A stretch of DNA of 64,000 bases from Sporosarcina sp. FSL K6-2383 (GCF_038618305.1 NZ_CP152017.1:3137001-3201000); one strand, 5' to 3'; shown: positions 23,695-33,550, numbered from the stretch's first letter. Program-made: numbers and translations. Notes: a model not told the origin generated them from the letters alone.

Positions 23695-23931
23695 ATGAAT
23701 CCGATTGTCGAGTTTTGTATAAGCAATATTGCAAATGGTTCACAAGAAACTTTCGAGACATTGGAAAAAGATCCAAATCTAGACGTTCTTGAATACGGCT
23801 GTTTAAGCTATTGTACAAAATGTATGGAAACACTTTACGCAGTTGTTAATGGTGAAGTTGTCGAAGCCGACACACCCGAGGAACTGACTAAACGTATCTA
23901 TCAATTCATCGAAGACAATCCGCTCTTTTGA
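23695..23931 (+). CDS. yuzB: YuzB family protein (DUF1450)
   Basis: The ATG at 23695 (NPIVEFCISNIANG) follows GAGGTGATCGTC; the frame opens earlier but without a better site. The 78-residue length equals B. subtilis YuzB. Conserved cysteines lie in FCISN, YGCLSYCTKCMET. It may bind a metal or cluster, but the function is unknown. Its position next to yutJ is conserved. Confidence 0.88.
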   Translation: MNPIVEFCISNIANGSQETFETLEKDPNLDVLEYGCLSYCTKCMETLYAVVNGEVVEADTPEELTKRIYQFIEDNPLF

Positions 23932-23939
23932 GCATTTTG

Positions 23940-23971
23940 GCTAACCGCCCATCTAAGGCGGTTAGCTTTTT
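23940..23971 (+). terminator. Terminator after yuzB
   Basis: A perfect 10-bp stem (GCTAACCGCC/GGCGGTTAGC) with a seven-base loop is followed by five Ts. It ends just where repeat copy R1 begins. Confidence 0.92.
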
Positions 23972-24090
23972 ATTTGAATTCGGCTGAATTCAAATAAAGC
24001 CTCCGGCGGATGTCACGGATTTTGAAAGGAGTTAATCGAGCTTGCTCGATTCAAAATCCGGACGCAATCACGCCTTAGCCTGATTGATTA
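23971..24090 (-). repeat. Dispersed structured repeat, copy R1 (minimal form)
   Basis: Read on the minus strand it has an imperfect AATCAGGC/GCGTGATT hairpin, then GCGTCC and the outer stem CGGATTTTGAA/TTCAAAATCCG. That stem encloses an AATCGAGC-AA-GCTCGATT hairpin and the conserved AACTCCTTTC. After it come TGACATCCGCCGGAGGC and a perfect 11-bp hairpin TATTTGAATTC/GAATTCAAATA (23971-23996). It lies between convergent yuzB and yutF. Confidence 0.8.
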
Positions 24091-24855
24091 TATTCCATTC
24101 CATTCCATTAATGATTGTAGGTGATACGTCGGCGGCTGCTCTTTCAGTAGTACATCCTTAGTAGATGAGACGCCGCCTGCTACATGTAGCGTGTCAATGC
24201 CGAAGCGGATTCCGGCCTGAATATCGGTATCATAGTTATCTCCAACCATGATCATCTCTTCCTTACGATAACCTTTTTCCTGCTGAATAAAACCTAACAT
24301 ATCCGATTCTGGTTTTCCGACAAAAACAGGCGTTTTTCCAGTTGCGCTCTCCATTAATTTCACGAAGGAACCATTGCCTGGAACAAGCCCTTTCTCCGTT
24401 GGAAAAGCCTGATCACTATTTGTTGCGACGAAATGAGCACCGGCACGTATCGCAAGACAAGCATTCGCCAACTTCGCATACGTGATAGCACGATCAATCC
24501 CCATGACGACCACATCTGGATTATCATCCGTCAGCTCAATGCCCTCCAATAATAAGGCTTCCTCAAGCCCTTTTTCACCAATCATCATAACAGACGCACC
24601 TGGATAATTTGCCTCGCAATATTTCGCCACCGCAATAGCAGAAGTCATAATATGAGCAGTATCTGTTCGGATACCAAATGAAGCCAATTTTTCTTGCAGC
24701 TGTTGACGTGTCATCGACGAATTATTTGTTATAAAATAAGGTTCGACGCCACGTGCTTGAGTACTTGCAATGAAAGACACCGCTTCTGGAATCGGTTCAA
24801 CTCCACGGTATACCGTCCCATCTAAGTCGAGACAAATCGCTTTATAGTGATCCAT
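24088..24855 (-). CDS. yutF: YutF, HAD-superfamily phosphatase (NagD-like)
   Basis: The 255-residue protein shows HAD motif I, CLDLDGTVYRG (residues about 8-18), motif II FITNNSS, a lysine in VGKPESD, and motif IV MVGDNYDTDIQAG. It belongs to the C2-cap NagD/PNPase type acting on small phosphorylated substrates. It ends inside or at the edge of repeat R1 and starts three bases after yutE ends, so the two are co-transcribed. Confidence 0.92.
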   Translation of the reverse strand: MDHYKAICLDLDGTVYRGVEPIPEAVSFIASTQARGVEPYFITNNSSMTRQQLQEKLASFGIRTDTAHIMTSAIAVAKYCEANYPGASVMMIGEKGLEEALLLEGIELTDDNPDVVVMGIDRAITYAKLANACLAIRAGAHFVATNSDQAFPTEKGLVPGNGSFVKLMESATGKTPVFVGKPESDMLGFIQQEKGYRKEEMIMVGDNYDTDIQAGIRFGIDTLHVAGGVSSTKDVLLKEQPPTYHLQSLMEWNGI

Positions 24856-24857
24856 CT

Positions 24858-25307
24858 TCAGTTATCCTCAGGTAAAAATGCCGATACTGGACCTAGCTCG
24901 TTTTCAAGATAATGACGGACTTTATCCGGAAACTCTTCCAGTTCCCCTAGCGTATCATATAGGACTTTATTAATTTCTCCTGCATCCACTTCAGTAAATT
25001 CGCGAACAATCATTTTTCTCAAATCAATGACACGTTTAAGTGGTGCGGCCATTTCTGGTGTAACAACACGCTCGTCTTCCATAATATCTATGATATCCTC
25101 GTAACTTCCCGGATCACGCATGATGAAACCGTCAATCATCGAGTTGCCAACATCAATAATTGACTCGATAATCACTTGTGCAATTCGTTCAAGTGCTAGT
25201 GAACGGACCTCATCCTCTGCCCATCTACTTCCACCTTTATATATCTCAAGTAAATTTTCCATATGATCCAGCGCTTTATTAATTTGATTTCTGTCTACAA
25301 AATACAC
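24858..25307 (-). CDS. yutE: YutE, DUF86/HepT-like protein
   Basis: I chose the GTG at 25307 (YFVDRNQINKALDHMENL) because GGAGGG precedes it; an upstream extension to 25415 is unlikely. The 149-residue helical protein has a DUF86 fold. The usual HEPN RNxxxH motif reads LRKMIVREF, lacking the histidine, so HepT-type ribonuclease activity is doubtful. No MNT nucleotidyltransferase neighbour is present. The gene is paired with yutF. Confidence 0.82.
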   Translation of the reverse strand: MYFVDRNQINKALDHMENLLEIYKGGSRWAEDEVRSLALERIAQVIIESIIDVGNSMIDGFIMRDPGSYEDIIDIMEDERVVTPEMAAPLKRVIDLRKMIVREFTEVDAGEINKVLYDTLGELEEFPDKVRHYLENELGPVSAFLPEDN

Positions 25308-25454
25308 AGACGTTCCCTCCTGATTGTTATGAATATGTATATTCTCTATAATACCATATCTAATTAGAATTAATGATTCCATTGAATAACGCTTCTGCGC
25401 TAGAGGATGCCTCACACTACATTCAGAGAAGGTAGATAAACACGCAAGAACATC

Positions 25455-25495
25455 AAAAAACTCGCATGTGGATTATATTTCATCCACACGCGAGT
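25455..25495 (-). terminator. Terminator after yutD
   Basis: A 14-bp imperfect stem (ACTCGCGTGTGGAT with ATCCACATGCGAGT) is followed on the minus strand by six Ts at 25460-25455. Confidence 0.88.
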
Positions 25496-25499
25496 CTTG

Positions 25500-25811
25500 T
25501 CATTCAGCCACTTCTTTTATAGGCATATCTTGTTTAACACGCTCCACTTTTTTCATTACAAAATAAGCACAGCCAAAGTTACAGTATTCATAAAGATAAT
25601 CCTGTAACGTACCAATTTTAGTTTCGTACGTTGCCTTCTGATTCGAGTCATCGAAGAACCCTTTAAGGCGGAGTTGTCCGTAGCCCCAATCACCAAGTAT
25701 ATAATCATACTTAAGAAGGACATCACTATATCGTGCAAGAAGTGCTTCTTCGTTGAAGCCATCACGATAATTCTTCACGATTTCAAACTGCCAATCATCT
25801 AACTTTATCAT
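25500..25811 (-). CDS. yutD: YutD family protein (DUF1027)
   Basis: The 103-residue product has the YutD core FEIVKNYRDGFNEEALLARYSDVLLKYDYILGDWGYGQLRLKGFF and the C-terminal DYLYEYCNFGCAYFVMKK. The family is conserved in Bacillales next to lipA or yutEF. No biochemical function is established. It has its own terminator. Confidence 0.92.
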   Translation of the reverse strand: MIKLDDWQFEIVKNYRDGFNEEALLARYSDVLLKYDYILGDWGYGQLRLKGFFDDSNQKATYETKIGTLQDYLYEYCNFGCAYFVMKKVERVKQDMPIKEVAE

Positions 25812-25845
25812 TCATTTCACCGCCACTTAATCGATTACACCCTTA

Positions 25846-26778
25846 TTAACTTTGTAGTGACATCTCACCACGACGCTGGACTTCCTTAGCGGCCGCATTA
25901 ACTTGCTCATCAGCATGGTAACTCGAACGTACTAATGGACCAGCCTGACAATGTGAGAATCCTTTGGACATTGCAATTTTTCTTAACTCGCCGAATTCCT
26001 GGGGCGAATAGTATTTCTGTACTTTTAAATGTTTTTTTGTCGGCTGTAAATACTGACCGATTGTCATAATATCCACTTTATGCGCACGAAGATCATCCAT
26101 CGTTTCCAAAATTTCCTCATGCGTTTCACCAAGACCCAGCATTAAAGAAGATTTTGTCGGAATTGTTGGCTGCATTTCCTTTGCACGCAGTAGTAGTTCA
26201 AGTGAACGGTCATAGGTTGCGCGAGCACGAACTCTTGGCGTGAGACGTCGAACTGTTTCTATATTATGGTTGAGTATATCCGGCTTTGCATCCATCAGAC
26301 GCTTCAAGTTGTCAAAGTCGCCCCCCATATCCGATGGTAATACTTCTACAGTCGTGAACGGGTTTTTTCTGCGAATAGCACGAATCGTTTCCGCAAAAAT
26401 TGCAGATCCACCATCCTTCTGGTCGTCGCGTGCAACTGCCGTTACAACGGTATGCTTTAAATTCATAAGTGCGACCGAATCTGCAACGCGTTCTGGTTCT
26501 GCTATATCTAGTTCATTTGGCAATCCAGTTTTAACTGCACAAAAGCGACAAGCACGCGTACAAACTGCTCCGAGAATCATGAACGTTGCTGTGCGCCGCT
26601 CTCCCCAACATTCATGGATGTTCGGACAGCGTGCTTCTTCACATACGGTATTCAAATTATTCTCTCGCATCATTTTCTTGAGTTCCACATAATTATCATT
26701 CGTATTCAGCTTAATTTTTAGCCAATCTGGTTTCTTAATATGTTCGTCTCTCGTACCTTGTTCTGGTTTGCACGTCAC
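25846..26778 (-). CDS. lipA: Lipoyl synthase
   Basis: This 310-residue radical-SAM enzyme inserts two sulphurs into octanoyl groups on carrier proteins to make lipoyl groups. Both cluster sites are visible: [12 protein letters not shown] for the auxiliary cluster and CTRACRFC (CxxxCxxC) for the SAM cluster. The C-terminal RSSYHADE serine ligand region is intact. It starts at GTG behind GGAG. Its products include GcvH encoded at 48534-48917. Confidence 0.97.
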   Translation of the reverse strand: MTCKPEQGTRDEHIKKPDWLKIKLNTNDNYVELKKMMRENNLNTVCEEARCPNIHECWGERRTATFMILGAVCTRACRFCAVKTGLPNELDIAEPERVADSVALMNLKHTVVTAVARDDQKDGGSAIFAETIRAIRRKNPFTTVEVLPSDMGGDFDNLKRLMDAKPDILNHNIETVRRLTPRVRARATYDRSLELLLRAKEMQPTIPTKSSLMLGLGETHEEILETMDDLRAHKVDIMTIGQYLQPTKKHLKVQKYYSPQEFGELRKIAMSKGFSHCQAGPLVRSSYHADEQVNAAAKEVQRRGEMSLQS

Positions 26779-26913
26779 AACGATCTACTCCATTCCTGCA
26801 ATCTATATACGTTCATATAAAGAATACTTCCTATCTGCCGGAAGCTGAAGTTCAATTGTTTCCAGCACTATTGTCAATGTATCATATATTCAGACTTCAA
26901 ACAACCAGAAGTA

Positions 26914-26951
26914 AGAGCGACTAACCCTTTCACTGATGGGTCAGCCGCTCT
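26914..26951. terminator. Hairpin between lipA and the liv operon end
   Basis: An imperfect 14-bp stem (AGAGCGACTAACCC with GGGTCAGCCGCTCT) lies downstream of livF. The minus-strand trailer is TTACTTCT and the plus-strand trailer ATTTTCC, so it may act weakly in both directions. Confidence 0.55.
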
Positions 26952-26984
26952 ATTTTCCAATCTAATCCTAGACTCCAATGATTG

Positions 26985-27701
26985 TCAATGGCCGCCAAGA
27001 TAAGCATTTTTAATTTCTTCACTTGCCTGCAACTCTGCCGCAGTCCCAGATAGAATAACCCTACCTGTTTCAATGACATACGCTCGATCCGCTATTGACA
27101 AAGCCATATTGGCATTCTGCTCAACGAGTAGTATCGTTGTGCCCTCCTTATTAATTTCCTTGACAACCTCAAAAATTGTTTTTACCATCAGTGGAGCCAA
27201 GCCCATAGATGGCTCATCCAATAATAACAACTTTGGCCTCGCCATAATCGCTCTGCCCATTGCTAGCATCTGCTGCTCTCCACCCGATAATGTCCCAGCG
27301 GATTGCTTGCGTCGTTCAAGTAAGCGTGGAAAAATCCCATAGACCTTTTGAAGATCCTGTTGAATCGCAGCTTTATCTTTACGTAAAAATGCACCTAATT
27401 CAATATTTTCTTCCACACTCATATCCGCAAATACACGTCTTCCCTCTGGCACATGAGAGATTCCCGCTTTTACGATTGCTTGAGCCTGCTTGCCCGCTAT
27501 TGAAGAGTCCAAATAGTGGATGGAGCCCTCTTTCGGTTTCAATAAACCGGATAACGTTTTTAACAATGTACTTTTTCCTGCCCCGTTAGCACCAATTAGC
27601 GTAACAATCTCACCTTCATTTACTTCCAGTGAAACACCTTTTAGAGCATGGATACTGCCATAATAGACATTGATATTTTCAATCTTCAACATGCTCATCA
27701 T
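26985..27701 (-). CDS. livF: Branched-chain amino-acid ABC transporter ATPase LivF
   Basis: The 238-residue ATPase has Walker A GANGAGKST (residues about 37-45), signature LSGGEQQM and Walker B LLLLDEPSMGLAP, the LivF-type sequence. It overlaps the livG end by 23 bases, indicating coupling. With LivG it powers uptake of Leu/Ile/Val through LivH and LivM. Confidence 0.95.
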   Translation of the reverse strand: MMSMLKIENINVYYGSIHALKGVSLEVNEGEIVTLIGANGAGKSTLLKTLSGLLKPKEGSIHYLDSSIAGKQAQAIVKAGISHVPEGRRVFADMSVEENIELGAFLRKDKAAIQQDLQKVYGIFPRLLERRKQSAGTLSGGEQQMLAMGRAIMARPKLLLLDEPSMGLAPLMVKTIFEVVKEINKEGTTILLVEQNANMALSIADRAYVIETGRVILSGTAAELQASEEIKNAYLGGH

Positions 27702-28473
27702 GAACTTCCTCCCCTAAATAAGCCTCGATTACTTTTGGATTATTACGGATTTCCTCAGGAGTTCCTTCAGCAAGAAGTACACCATGATCCAATACATAAA
27801 TACGCTCACAAATCCCCATAACTAAGTTCATATCATGTTCAATTAATAAAATCGTTAAATTGAATTTTTCACGCACAAAAGCGATTAACTCCATCAATTC
27901 TTTCGTTTCCTGCGGGTTCATACCAGCAGCCGGTTCATCTAACAATAATAGCTGGGGTCCTGCCGCTAAAGCCCTCGCAATTTCCAGCCTCCGCTGTTTC
28001 CCATACGCCAAGTTTTTTGCATCTTCATCTTTATATTGATCTAACTTAAAGATTTTCAAAAACTCCATTGCTTTCTCTTCCATTTCTTTTTCTCCGGAAA
28101 AGTGTGCAGGCAAGCGTAGCATCGAACTGAGTACGGAATGTTTCGCTAACGAATGGTACGCAACTTTTACATTATCCAATACCGATAATTCATTGAATAA
28201 CCGGATATTCTGGAACGTCCGACTTATGCCTTTGCGCGTTACTTGATAAGGGGCCATACCGTTAATGCGCTCCCCATTTAGTAAAATATCACCTTCCGTT
28301 GGCACATAAACACCTGTTAACAAGTTAAAACTAGTTGTTTTACCCGCACCATTGGGGCCAATCAATCCAACAAGCTCTCCTTGGTTGATTTCCATATTGA
28401 AATTCGCAACAGCCTTTAGTCCACCAAACTGTATACCGACATCTGTAACTTTTAGCAACGGTTCACTGGCCAT
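27679..28473 (-). CDS. livG: Branched-chain amino-acid ABC transporter ATPase LivG
   Basis: The 264-residue ATPase has Walker A GPNGAGKTT, the LivG hallmark FNLLTGVYVPTEGDILLNG, signature LAYGKQRRLEIARAL and LLLLDEPAAGMNPQE. It overlaps livM by 11 bases at its start and livF at its end. Confidence 0.95.
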   Translation of the reverse strand: MASEPLLKVTDVGIQFGGLKAVANFNMEINQGELVGLIGPNGAGKTTSFNLLTGVYVPTEGDILLNGERINGMAPYQVTRKGISRTFQNIRLFNELSVLDNVKVAYHSLAKHSVLSSMLRLPAHFSGEKEMEEKAMEFLKIFKLDQYKDEDAKNLAYGKQRRLEIARALAAGPQLLLLDEPAAGMNPQETKELMELIAFVREKFNLTILLIEHDMNLVMGICERIYVLDHGVLLAEGTPEEIRNNPKVIEAYLGEEVHDEHVED

Positions 28474-29434
28474 GTTTGCTGCCTCCTTTCGAACCTCTCC
28501 AAAGCTTGAAATAATCTGTGATTTCCATCGTACCCATTAACCCCTTAGGACGATAAAGCATCACAATGATTAGTACAAGGCTATAAATAATCATGCGCGT
28601 TTCAGGATAACTTTGTAGGAATGTAGAAACAATCGTCAGTAAAATTGTAGCGACAATCGCACCGGACAAACTTCCTAATCCACCCAATACAACATAAATT
28701 AAAATATCAATTGATTTTAAAAACCCGAAGTTGACAGGCTGTATAATATAGAAATTATGCGCATACAATGCACCAGCAATACCAGCAAAGAAGGCACCTA
28801 TTGCGAACGCTAACACCTTATAGTAAGTTGTGTTAATCCCCATAGCGTCTGCTGCAATTTCATTCTCCCGAATCGATATACATGCACGACCATGTCGTGA
28901 ATTCGTAAAGTTAACAATGATCACAATTGTAGCGAACAAGCAAATAAATGTGTAGGTCCAATTTGTTAAATGGTCGACTTGCATACCTGCCGCTCCACCA
29001 ACATACTCAATATTTAAGAAGATAATTCGAATGATTTCCGCGAATCCCAGTGTAGCAATCGCCAGGTAATCCCCTCTTAGGCGTAAACTCGGAATTCCGA
29101 TAATTAAACCTGCAATGGTTGCCATCACACCGGCAGCCAAAATGGCAACTGGAAATGGTAGATTCAATTTCATCGTGACAATGGCCGATACATATGCACC
29201 GACTGCTAAAAATCCGGCATGTCCAAGTGAGAACTGCCCAGTAATCCCAATGACCAAATGCAAGCTGACCGCCAACATAATATTGATGGACATGAAAACA
29301 ATTGTATTAATATAAAAATCATCCAATATTCCCACCATGATGAGAGCTTGAACAATTGCATAAGCCGCAATAGATGAACTGATAAATATCCAGAACTGTT
29401 TCGACTTTTTCAGCTTTTTCATAATGTCTGTCAC
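28463..29434 (-). CDS. livM: Branched-chain amino-acid permease LivM
   Basis: The membrane protein of up to 323 residues has about nine hydrophobic segments and the LivM signature GHAGFLAVGAYVSAIV and LRLRGDYLAIATLGFAEIIR. Translation may start at GTG 29434 or more likely at ATG 29422, which has TAGGTGA upstream. It follows livH directly. Confidence 0.94.
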   Translation of the reverse strand: MTDIMKKLKKSKQFWIFISSSIAAYAIVQALIMVGILDDFYINTIVFMSINIMLAVSLHLVIGITGQFSLGHAGFLAVGAYVSAIVTMKLNLPFPVAILAAGVMATIAGLIIGIPSLRLRGDYLAIATLGFAEIIRIIFLNIEYVGGAAGMQVDHLTNWTYTFICLFATIVIIVNFTNSRHGRACISIRENEIAADAMGINTTYYKVLAFAIGAFFAGIAGALYAHNFYIIQPVNFGFLKSIDILIYVVLGGLGSLSGAIVATILLTIVSTFLQSYPETRMIIYSLVLIIVMLYRPKGLMGTMEITDYFKLWRGSKGGSKHGQ

Positions 29435-30310
29435 CTACACTTTCTCACGTGTATTTTTACCAAAGATGCCTGATGGTTTGAAAATGAGTATTAAGATCAA
29501 AATGATAAATGCCGCAGCATCTCTCCATAGTGAGAAACCGAGTGCACTTACAAACGTTTCAACAACTCCAAGCACAAGTCCACCGACCATCGCTCCCGGA
29601 ATAATACCAATTCCACCAAGAACTGCCGCAACAAATGCTTTCAAACCTGGAATAACACCCATTAACGGATCGATCTTTGTATAATAAATACCGAAAATAA
29701 CGCCCGCAGCTCCAGCTAGTGCTGAACCAATCGCAAACGTAGCCGAGATTGTGTTATCTACATTGATACCCATCAATTTTGCCGCTTCGCTATCATAAGA
29801 AACCGCTCTCATCGCTTTTCCAATTTTTGTTTTATGTACAATAAATTGAAGTATAATCATTAGCCCCACAGAAACTGAAAGGATCAAGATTGATTGACTA
29901 CTAATTTGAACACCCAAAAAGTCAAATGATTTGTTGGCTAATACTGCTGGATAGGCTTCTGGTTGTGCCCCACGCATATAAATGACACCATTTTGAATCA
30001 GAAGAGATACCCCAATCGCCGTTATCAATACTGCAATTCTCGTGGCATTTCGCAATCTTTTATAAGCAATACGCTCAATGACAACTCCTATGATTGCACA
30101 GCTTGTCATTGCAATGACCAATGCTGGAAAAAGGCCAAGTCCCCATCCTGCTATACAGAAATAGCCGATGAATGCCCCAATCATAAAAACTTCCCCGTGC
30201 GCAAAGTTAATAAGCTTTATGATTCCATAAACCATCGTATAGCCTAAAGCTATTAACGCATATATACTTCCGAGTGAAATACCATTTACCAGCTGTTGTA
30301 ACCATTCCAT
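29435..30310 (-). CDS. livH: Branched-chain amino-acid permease LivH
   Basis: The 291-residue permease has the conserved N-terminus QQLVNGISLGSIYALIALGYTMVYGIIKLINFAHGE and about eight membrane helices. It pairs with LivM to form the channel. It is 178 bases downstream of the binding-protein gene, with a hairpin in that gap that probably sets higher livK expression. Confidence 0.95.
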   Translation of the reverse strand: MEWLQQLVNGISLGSIYALIALGYTMVYGIIKLINFAHGEVFMIGAFIGYFCIAGWGLGLFPALVIAMTSCAIIGVVIERIAYKRLRNATRIAVLITAIGVSLLIQNGVIYMRGAQPEAYPAVLANKSFDFLGVQISSQSILILSVSVGLMIILQFIVHKTKIGKAMRAVSYDSEAAKLMGINVDNTISATFAIGSALAGAAGVIFGIYYTKIDPLMGVIPGLKAFVAAVLGGIGIIPGAMVGGLVLGVVETFVSALGFSLWRDAAAFIILILILIFKPSGIFGKNTREKV

Positions 30311-30446
30311 GCAATTTTCACTCCTTTGTTTTCATTAGAAAACTCATCGATTGCCGAGCCTTCAAGGGAAGCCAGTCTAATTTCGATACGTCCTGATTAC
30401 GTGCCTTGAAAGACACCCTCGCTATTTTCATTTTTCTACATAGAAA

Positions 30447-30478
30447 AGGAATGAGAGGATGACCTCCCCCCATTCCAG
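30447..30478 (-). terminator. Attenuating hairpin between livK and livH
   Basis: On the minus strand GGAATG...AGG pairs with CCT...CATTCC and is followed by TTTTCTAT. It lies nine bases after the livK stop. Partial termination here would give more binding protein than permease. Confidence 0.65.
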
Positions 30479-30487
30479 GTTTTTGAA

Positions 30488-31678
30488 TTAAGGATTTACT
30501 TTAGTTTTAAAGATTTGTTCGCCGTCTTTGTATTCAAGAATTGTTGCTGATTTAACTGGGTGATGATTTTCATCTACTGAATACAGACCCGTAACAAGTT
30601 CAAGTCCACTTGTTGCAGCTAAAGCGTCTTTAATTTTAACTGAATCTGCTCCACCTGCGCGTTTAATAGCGTCAGCTAGTAGGTAAACTGTGTCATAACC
30701 AAGTGCGTTAAATGCATCTGGCGCTTTGCTATATTTTGCTTCGAATTTATCATTGAAGTCTTGGATGATACCATCTGGGTCTTCAGAAGAGTAGTGATTT
30801 GTCGTGAACGTATTGTTCAACGCCTCTGCACCAGCTAGATCCATTAGAACCGGAGAGTCCCAGCCATCTGCGCCCATTAGTGGAACATCGATACCCATTT
30901 CACGTGCTTGTTTAACAATTAGCCCGACTTCTTCATAGTAGCCTGGGATCAGAATAAATTCTGGGTTTGCTGCTTTGATACGCGTTAATGTAGAACGGAA
31001 ATCTGTGTCTTTACCAACATATGATTCTTCCGCTACAACCGTACCGCCCGCTGCTTCAAAATCTTTTTTGAATGAAGCTGCAAGACCTTTTGAATAGTCA
31101 CTTGAGTTATCTGAGTAAATCGCAACGTTTTTCACACCTAGGTCATTTGCTGCAAAGTTGGCTGCAACTGTTCCTTGGAAAGGATCGATGAATGATGTAC
31201 GGAAGACAAATTCGTTGACGCTTCCATCATCTTTCACTGTTACCGTTGGGCTTGTACCAGATGGACTAATAAGTGGTACTTCATTACCGTTAGCAATTTC
31301 TGCCTGTGCAACTGTAGCACCACTTGTCGCTGCACCAATAATCGCTACAACTTTATCTTGTGTAATCAATTTAAGCGCTGCACTTGTTGCTTCTGCAGGG
31401 TCAGACTTGTTATCGACCTTGACTAGTTCAATATCCTTGCCATCCACGCCACCTGCTGCATTAATTTCTTCAACAGCTAATTCAATCCCGGATAGCTCTG
31501 ATGTTCCGTATGAAGCAACTGCTCCAGACAATTCTAGGTTAACGCCGATTTTAATCGTGTCGCCACCCTTACTGCTTGAACTGTCTCCATCTGCCTTTTC
31601 ACCTGCGCCGCACCCTGCCAATAGTCCAACTGCAAGAGTTGCTGTGGCGAATATACCTGCGAATTTTTTTAATTTCAA
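30488..31678 (-). CDS. livK: Branched-chain amino-acid binding lipoprotein
   Basis: The 396-residue protein has a lipoprotein signal (KKFAGIFATATLAVGLLAGC, Cys about residue 23), a Gly/Ser-rich linker and a periplasmic-binding-type I fold: IKIGVNLELSGAVASYG, then VPLISPSGTSPTVT. It captures Leu/Ile/Val or related amino acids outside the membrane for LivHMGF. It is first in the operon. Confidence 0.94.
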   Translation of the reverse strand: MKLKKFAGIFATATLAVGLLAGCGAGEKADGDSSSSKGGDTIKIGVNLELSGAVASYGTSELSGIELAVEEINAAGGVDGKDIELVKVDNKSDPAEATSAALKLITQDKVVAIIGAATSGATVAQAEIANGNEVPLISPSGTSPTVTVKDDGSVNEFVFRTSFIDPFQGTVAANFAANDLGVKNVAIYSDNSSDYSKGLAASFKKDFEAAGGTVVAEESYVGKDTDFRSTLTRIKAANPEFILIPGYYEEVGLIVKQAREMGIDVPLMGADGWDSPVLMDLAGAEALNNTFTTNHYSSEDPDGIIQDFNDKFEAKYSKAPDAFNALGYDTVYLLADAIKRAGGADSVKIKDALAATSGLELVTGLYSVDENHHPVKSATILEYKDGEQIFKTKVNP

Positions 31679-31819
31679 TTGAAATCCCCCCTGTGATTTA
31701 AAATTCCAATAATTCTAAACGTAGATATCAGATCCCCCAGTTTTTCTCCTTCATAGTATTTTTAAAACTAAGAATTGAGTGATTACTACTTTCAGATTAT
31801 CTTTGTAATCTTATTGATT

Positions 31820-31848
31820 AGTATATATACCTAACTGACTATTGTCAA
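31820..31848 (-). promoter_or_regulatory. liv operon sigma-A promoter
   Basis: TTGACA (31848-31843) and TATACT (31825-31820) on the minus strand are separated by 17 bases. The leader to livK is about 135 nt and shows no T-box that I can recognise. Confidence 0.8.
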
Positions 31849-31883
31849 AACATTTTTTTATTCAAAAATTGTTTCAATATAAT

Positions 31884-31911
31884 AAAAGGAGCGATGAAAT
31901 TTCATCGCTCC
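31884..31911 (-). terminator. Terminator after lysW
   Basis: A perfect 12-bp palindrome (GGAGCGATGAAA/TTTCATCGCTCC, no loop bases) is followed on the minus strand by TTTTAT. Confidence 0.85.
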
Positions 31912-31928
31912 CCTGTTACAACCTATGA

Positions 31929-33503
31929 TTATGCGGCTTGCTTAGCTATTTCTTTTCTTGCCCCTATCGTCCAAACCGTAAATAATACGATGAGAATGAT
32001 AATTACAGCAACCAGACCTACCCACACAGAGCCTGTTACCCCTAATACAAAATAGCCTATAGCTGCGACAATAGCACTAATGAGCGCGTAAGGTAATTGC
32101 GTCGTAACGTGGTCCATCAAGTTACTACCTGCACCCGTTGAAGACAAAATCGTTGTATCCGATATTGGCGAACAATGATCACCAAACACAGAACCTGCTA
32201 GAACAGCTGCAAGTGCCGGTAATAATAGTTCAGGCGCAGCGTCAATCATAATCGTCCCCGCAATCGGCATCAAAATCCCGAAAGATCCCCATGATGTCCC
32301 CGTAGCAAATGCCATCAGACCTGCTAATATAAAGATAATAGCTGGTAAAAATGCAACTGACATATTTGCTTTCATCACGACCTCTGATAAATAAGTACCC
32401 GTATCCAAAATAGCAATCAAGTCTGTTAATGCCCATGCAAAAATGAGTATCAGCACCGCAGGCATCATTGATTGTACGCCACTAACAAAGGCGCGACCCA
32501 TTAGCTGCATAGTGGCTGTTTCATTATGTTTCATCTGTACTCCATATAGAATTGCGGCAACTAAAGCCCCAACGACTCCACCTGCCAGCAAGGACAAAGG
32601 CACATTCGTATTTTCAAATATAGACCATATACTCGGCGAACCACCAATTACATAACCTGTCCAAAACATCATGGTAAACGTGACAACTACGAGCGACACA
32701 ATGGGTGCCACAAGATCGCGTACCCGGCCATATGCATGTACAGGAAAATCCTCTTTTAATTGACCAGGAATCTCTTTGTTCGGATCAAATAATTGGCCAT
32801 CTTCTTTTGCCAGTTTTTCATGCTTCTTCATCGTGAACAAATCAATATCCGTCCATGCAAAGAAGAAGACCATTGCTAATGTGGCGACAACGTAAAAATT
32901 CATTGGCGCCATCATGATAAATGCAGATAACGGCGAATAACTGATAGCAGTAGACCCTGCAAAAATAAGAGCCATTTGCCCAATTAAAAATGCCCCCCAG
33001 CTTGAAATAGGAGAAATCGAACAAATAGGTGCTGATGTTGAATCGATAAAATAAGCTAATTTCGCACGTGAAATTTTATGCTGATCTGTAATCGGACGAG
33101 CAATTTGTCCAACGGCTAATGCATTAAAATAATCATCTACAAAAATAGCGATTCCTAAAAGAGTCGTTAGCATTTTCGCGCCGCGTGCTGTCTTGATGCG
33201 GCGTTCAGCCCACCCTGCAAACGCTCGGCTGCCACCAGACAAACTAACGAATGCTGTAATCACTCCAAGTAAAAGAATGAATAACATGATATAAATATTA
33301 TACGTATTCAATGCCCCTCCGTCCCAGAAGGAGACAATCATTCCATTCCATATATACTTTACAGATTCACCCGGCGAAAAGGATGCGGCTAGTATAGCGG
33401 CAGCGACAATCCCCGATCCAAGTGATAGCAAAACACGTTTCGTCGCCAATACCATCACAATGGCAATTAGTGGCGGCAAAATTGATACCCAAGTTCCAAT
33501 CAT
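31929..33503 (-). CDS. lysW: NhaC-family transporter, predicted lysine importer LysW
   Basis: I chose the ATG at 33503 (IGTWVSILPPLIAIVMVLATKR) because TGGAGG precedes it. The protein of about 524 residues has 11-12 membrane segments of the NhaC Na+/H+ antiporter family, with DDYFNALAVGQI and GSVFGDHCSPISDTT typical of the ion site. The lysine riboswitch in its leader points to lysine transport; riboswitch-controlled NhaC-like proteins were earlier predicted as LysW. Function is inferred from regulation. Confidence 0.85.
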   Translation of the reverse strand: MIGTWVSILPPLIAIVMVLATKRVLLSLGSGIVAAAILAASFSPGESVKYIWNGMIVSFWDGGALNTYNIYIMLFILLLGVITAFVSLSGGSRAFAGWAERRIKTARGAKMLTTLLGIAIFVDDYFNALAVGQIARPITDQHKISRAKLAYFIDSTSAPICSISPISSWGAFLIGQMALIFAGSTAISYSPLSAFIMMAPMNFYVVATLAMVFFFAWTDIDLFTMKKHEKLAKEDGQLFDPNKEIPGQLKEDFPVHAYGRVRDLVAPIVSLVVVTFTMMFWTGYVIGGSPSIWSIFENTNVPLSLLAGGVVGALVAAILYGVQMKHNETATMQLMGRAFVSGVQSMMPAVLILIFAWALTDLIAILDTGTYLSEVVMKANMSVAFLPAIIFILAGLMAFATGTSWGSFGILMPIAGTIMIDAAPELLLPALAAVLAGSVFGDHCSPISDTTILSSTGAGSNLMDHVTTQLPYALISAIVAAIGYFVLGVTGSVWVGLVAVIIILIVLFTVWTIGARKEIAKQAA

Positions 33504-33550
33504 TCTAAAAATCCTCCATATTGTTGGGTCGAGGCCCGTCATGGGGGAAT

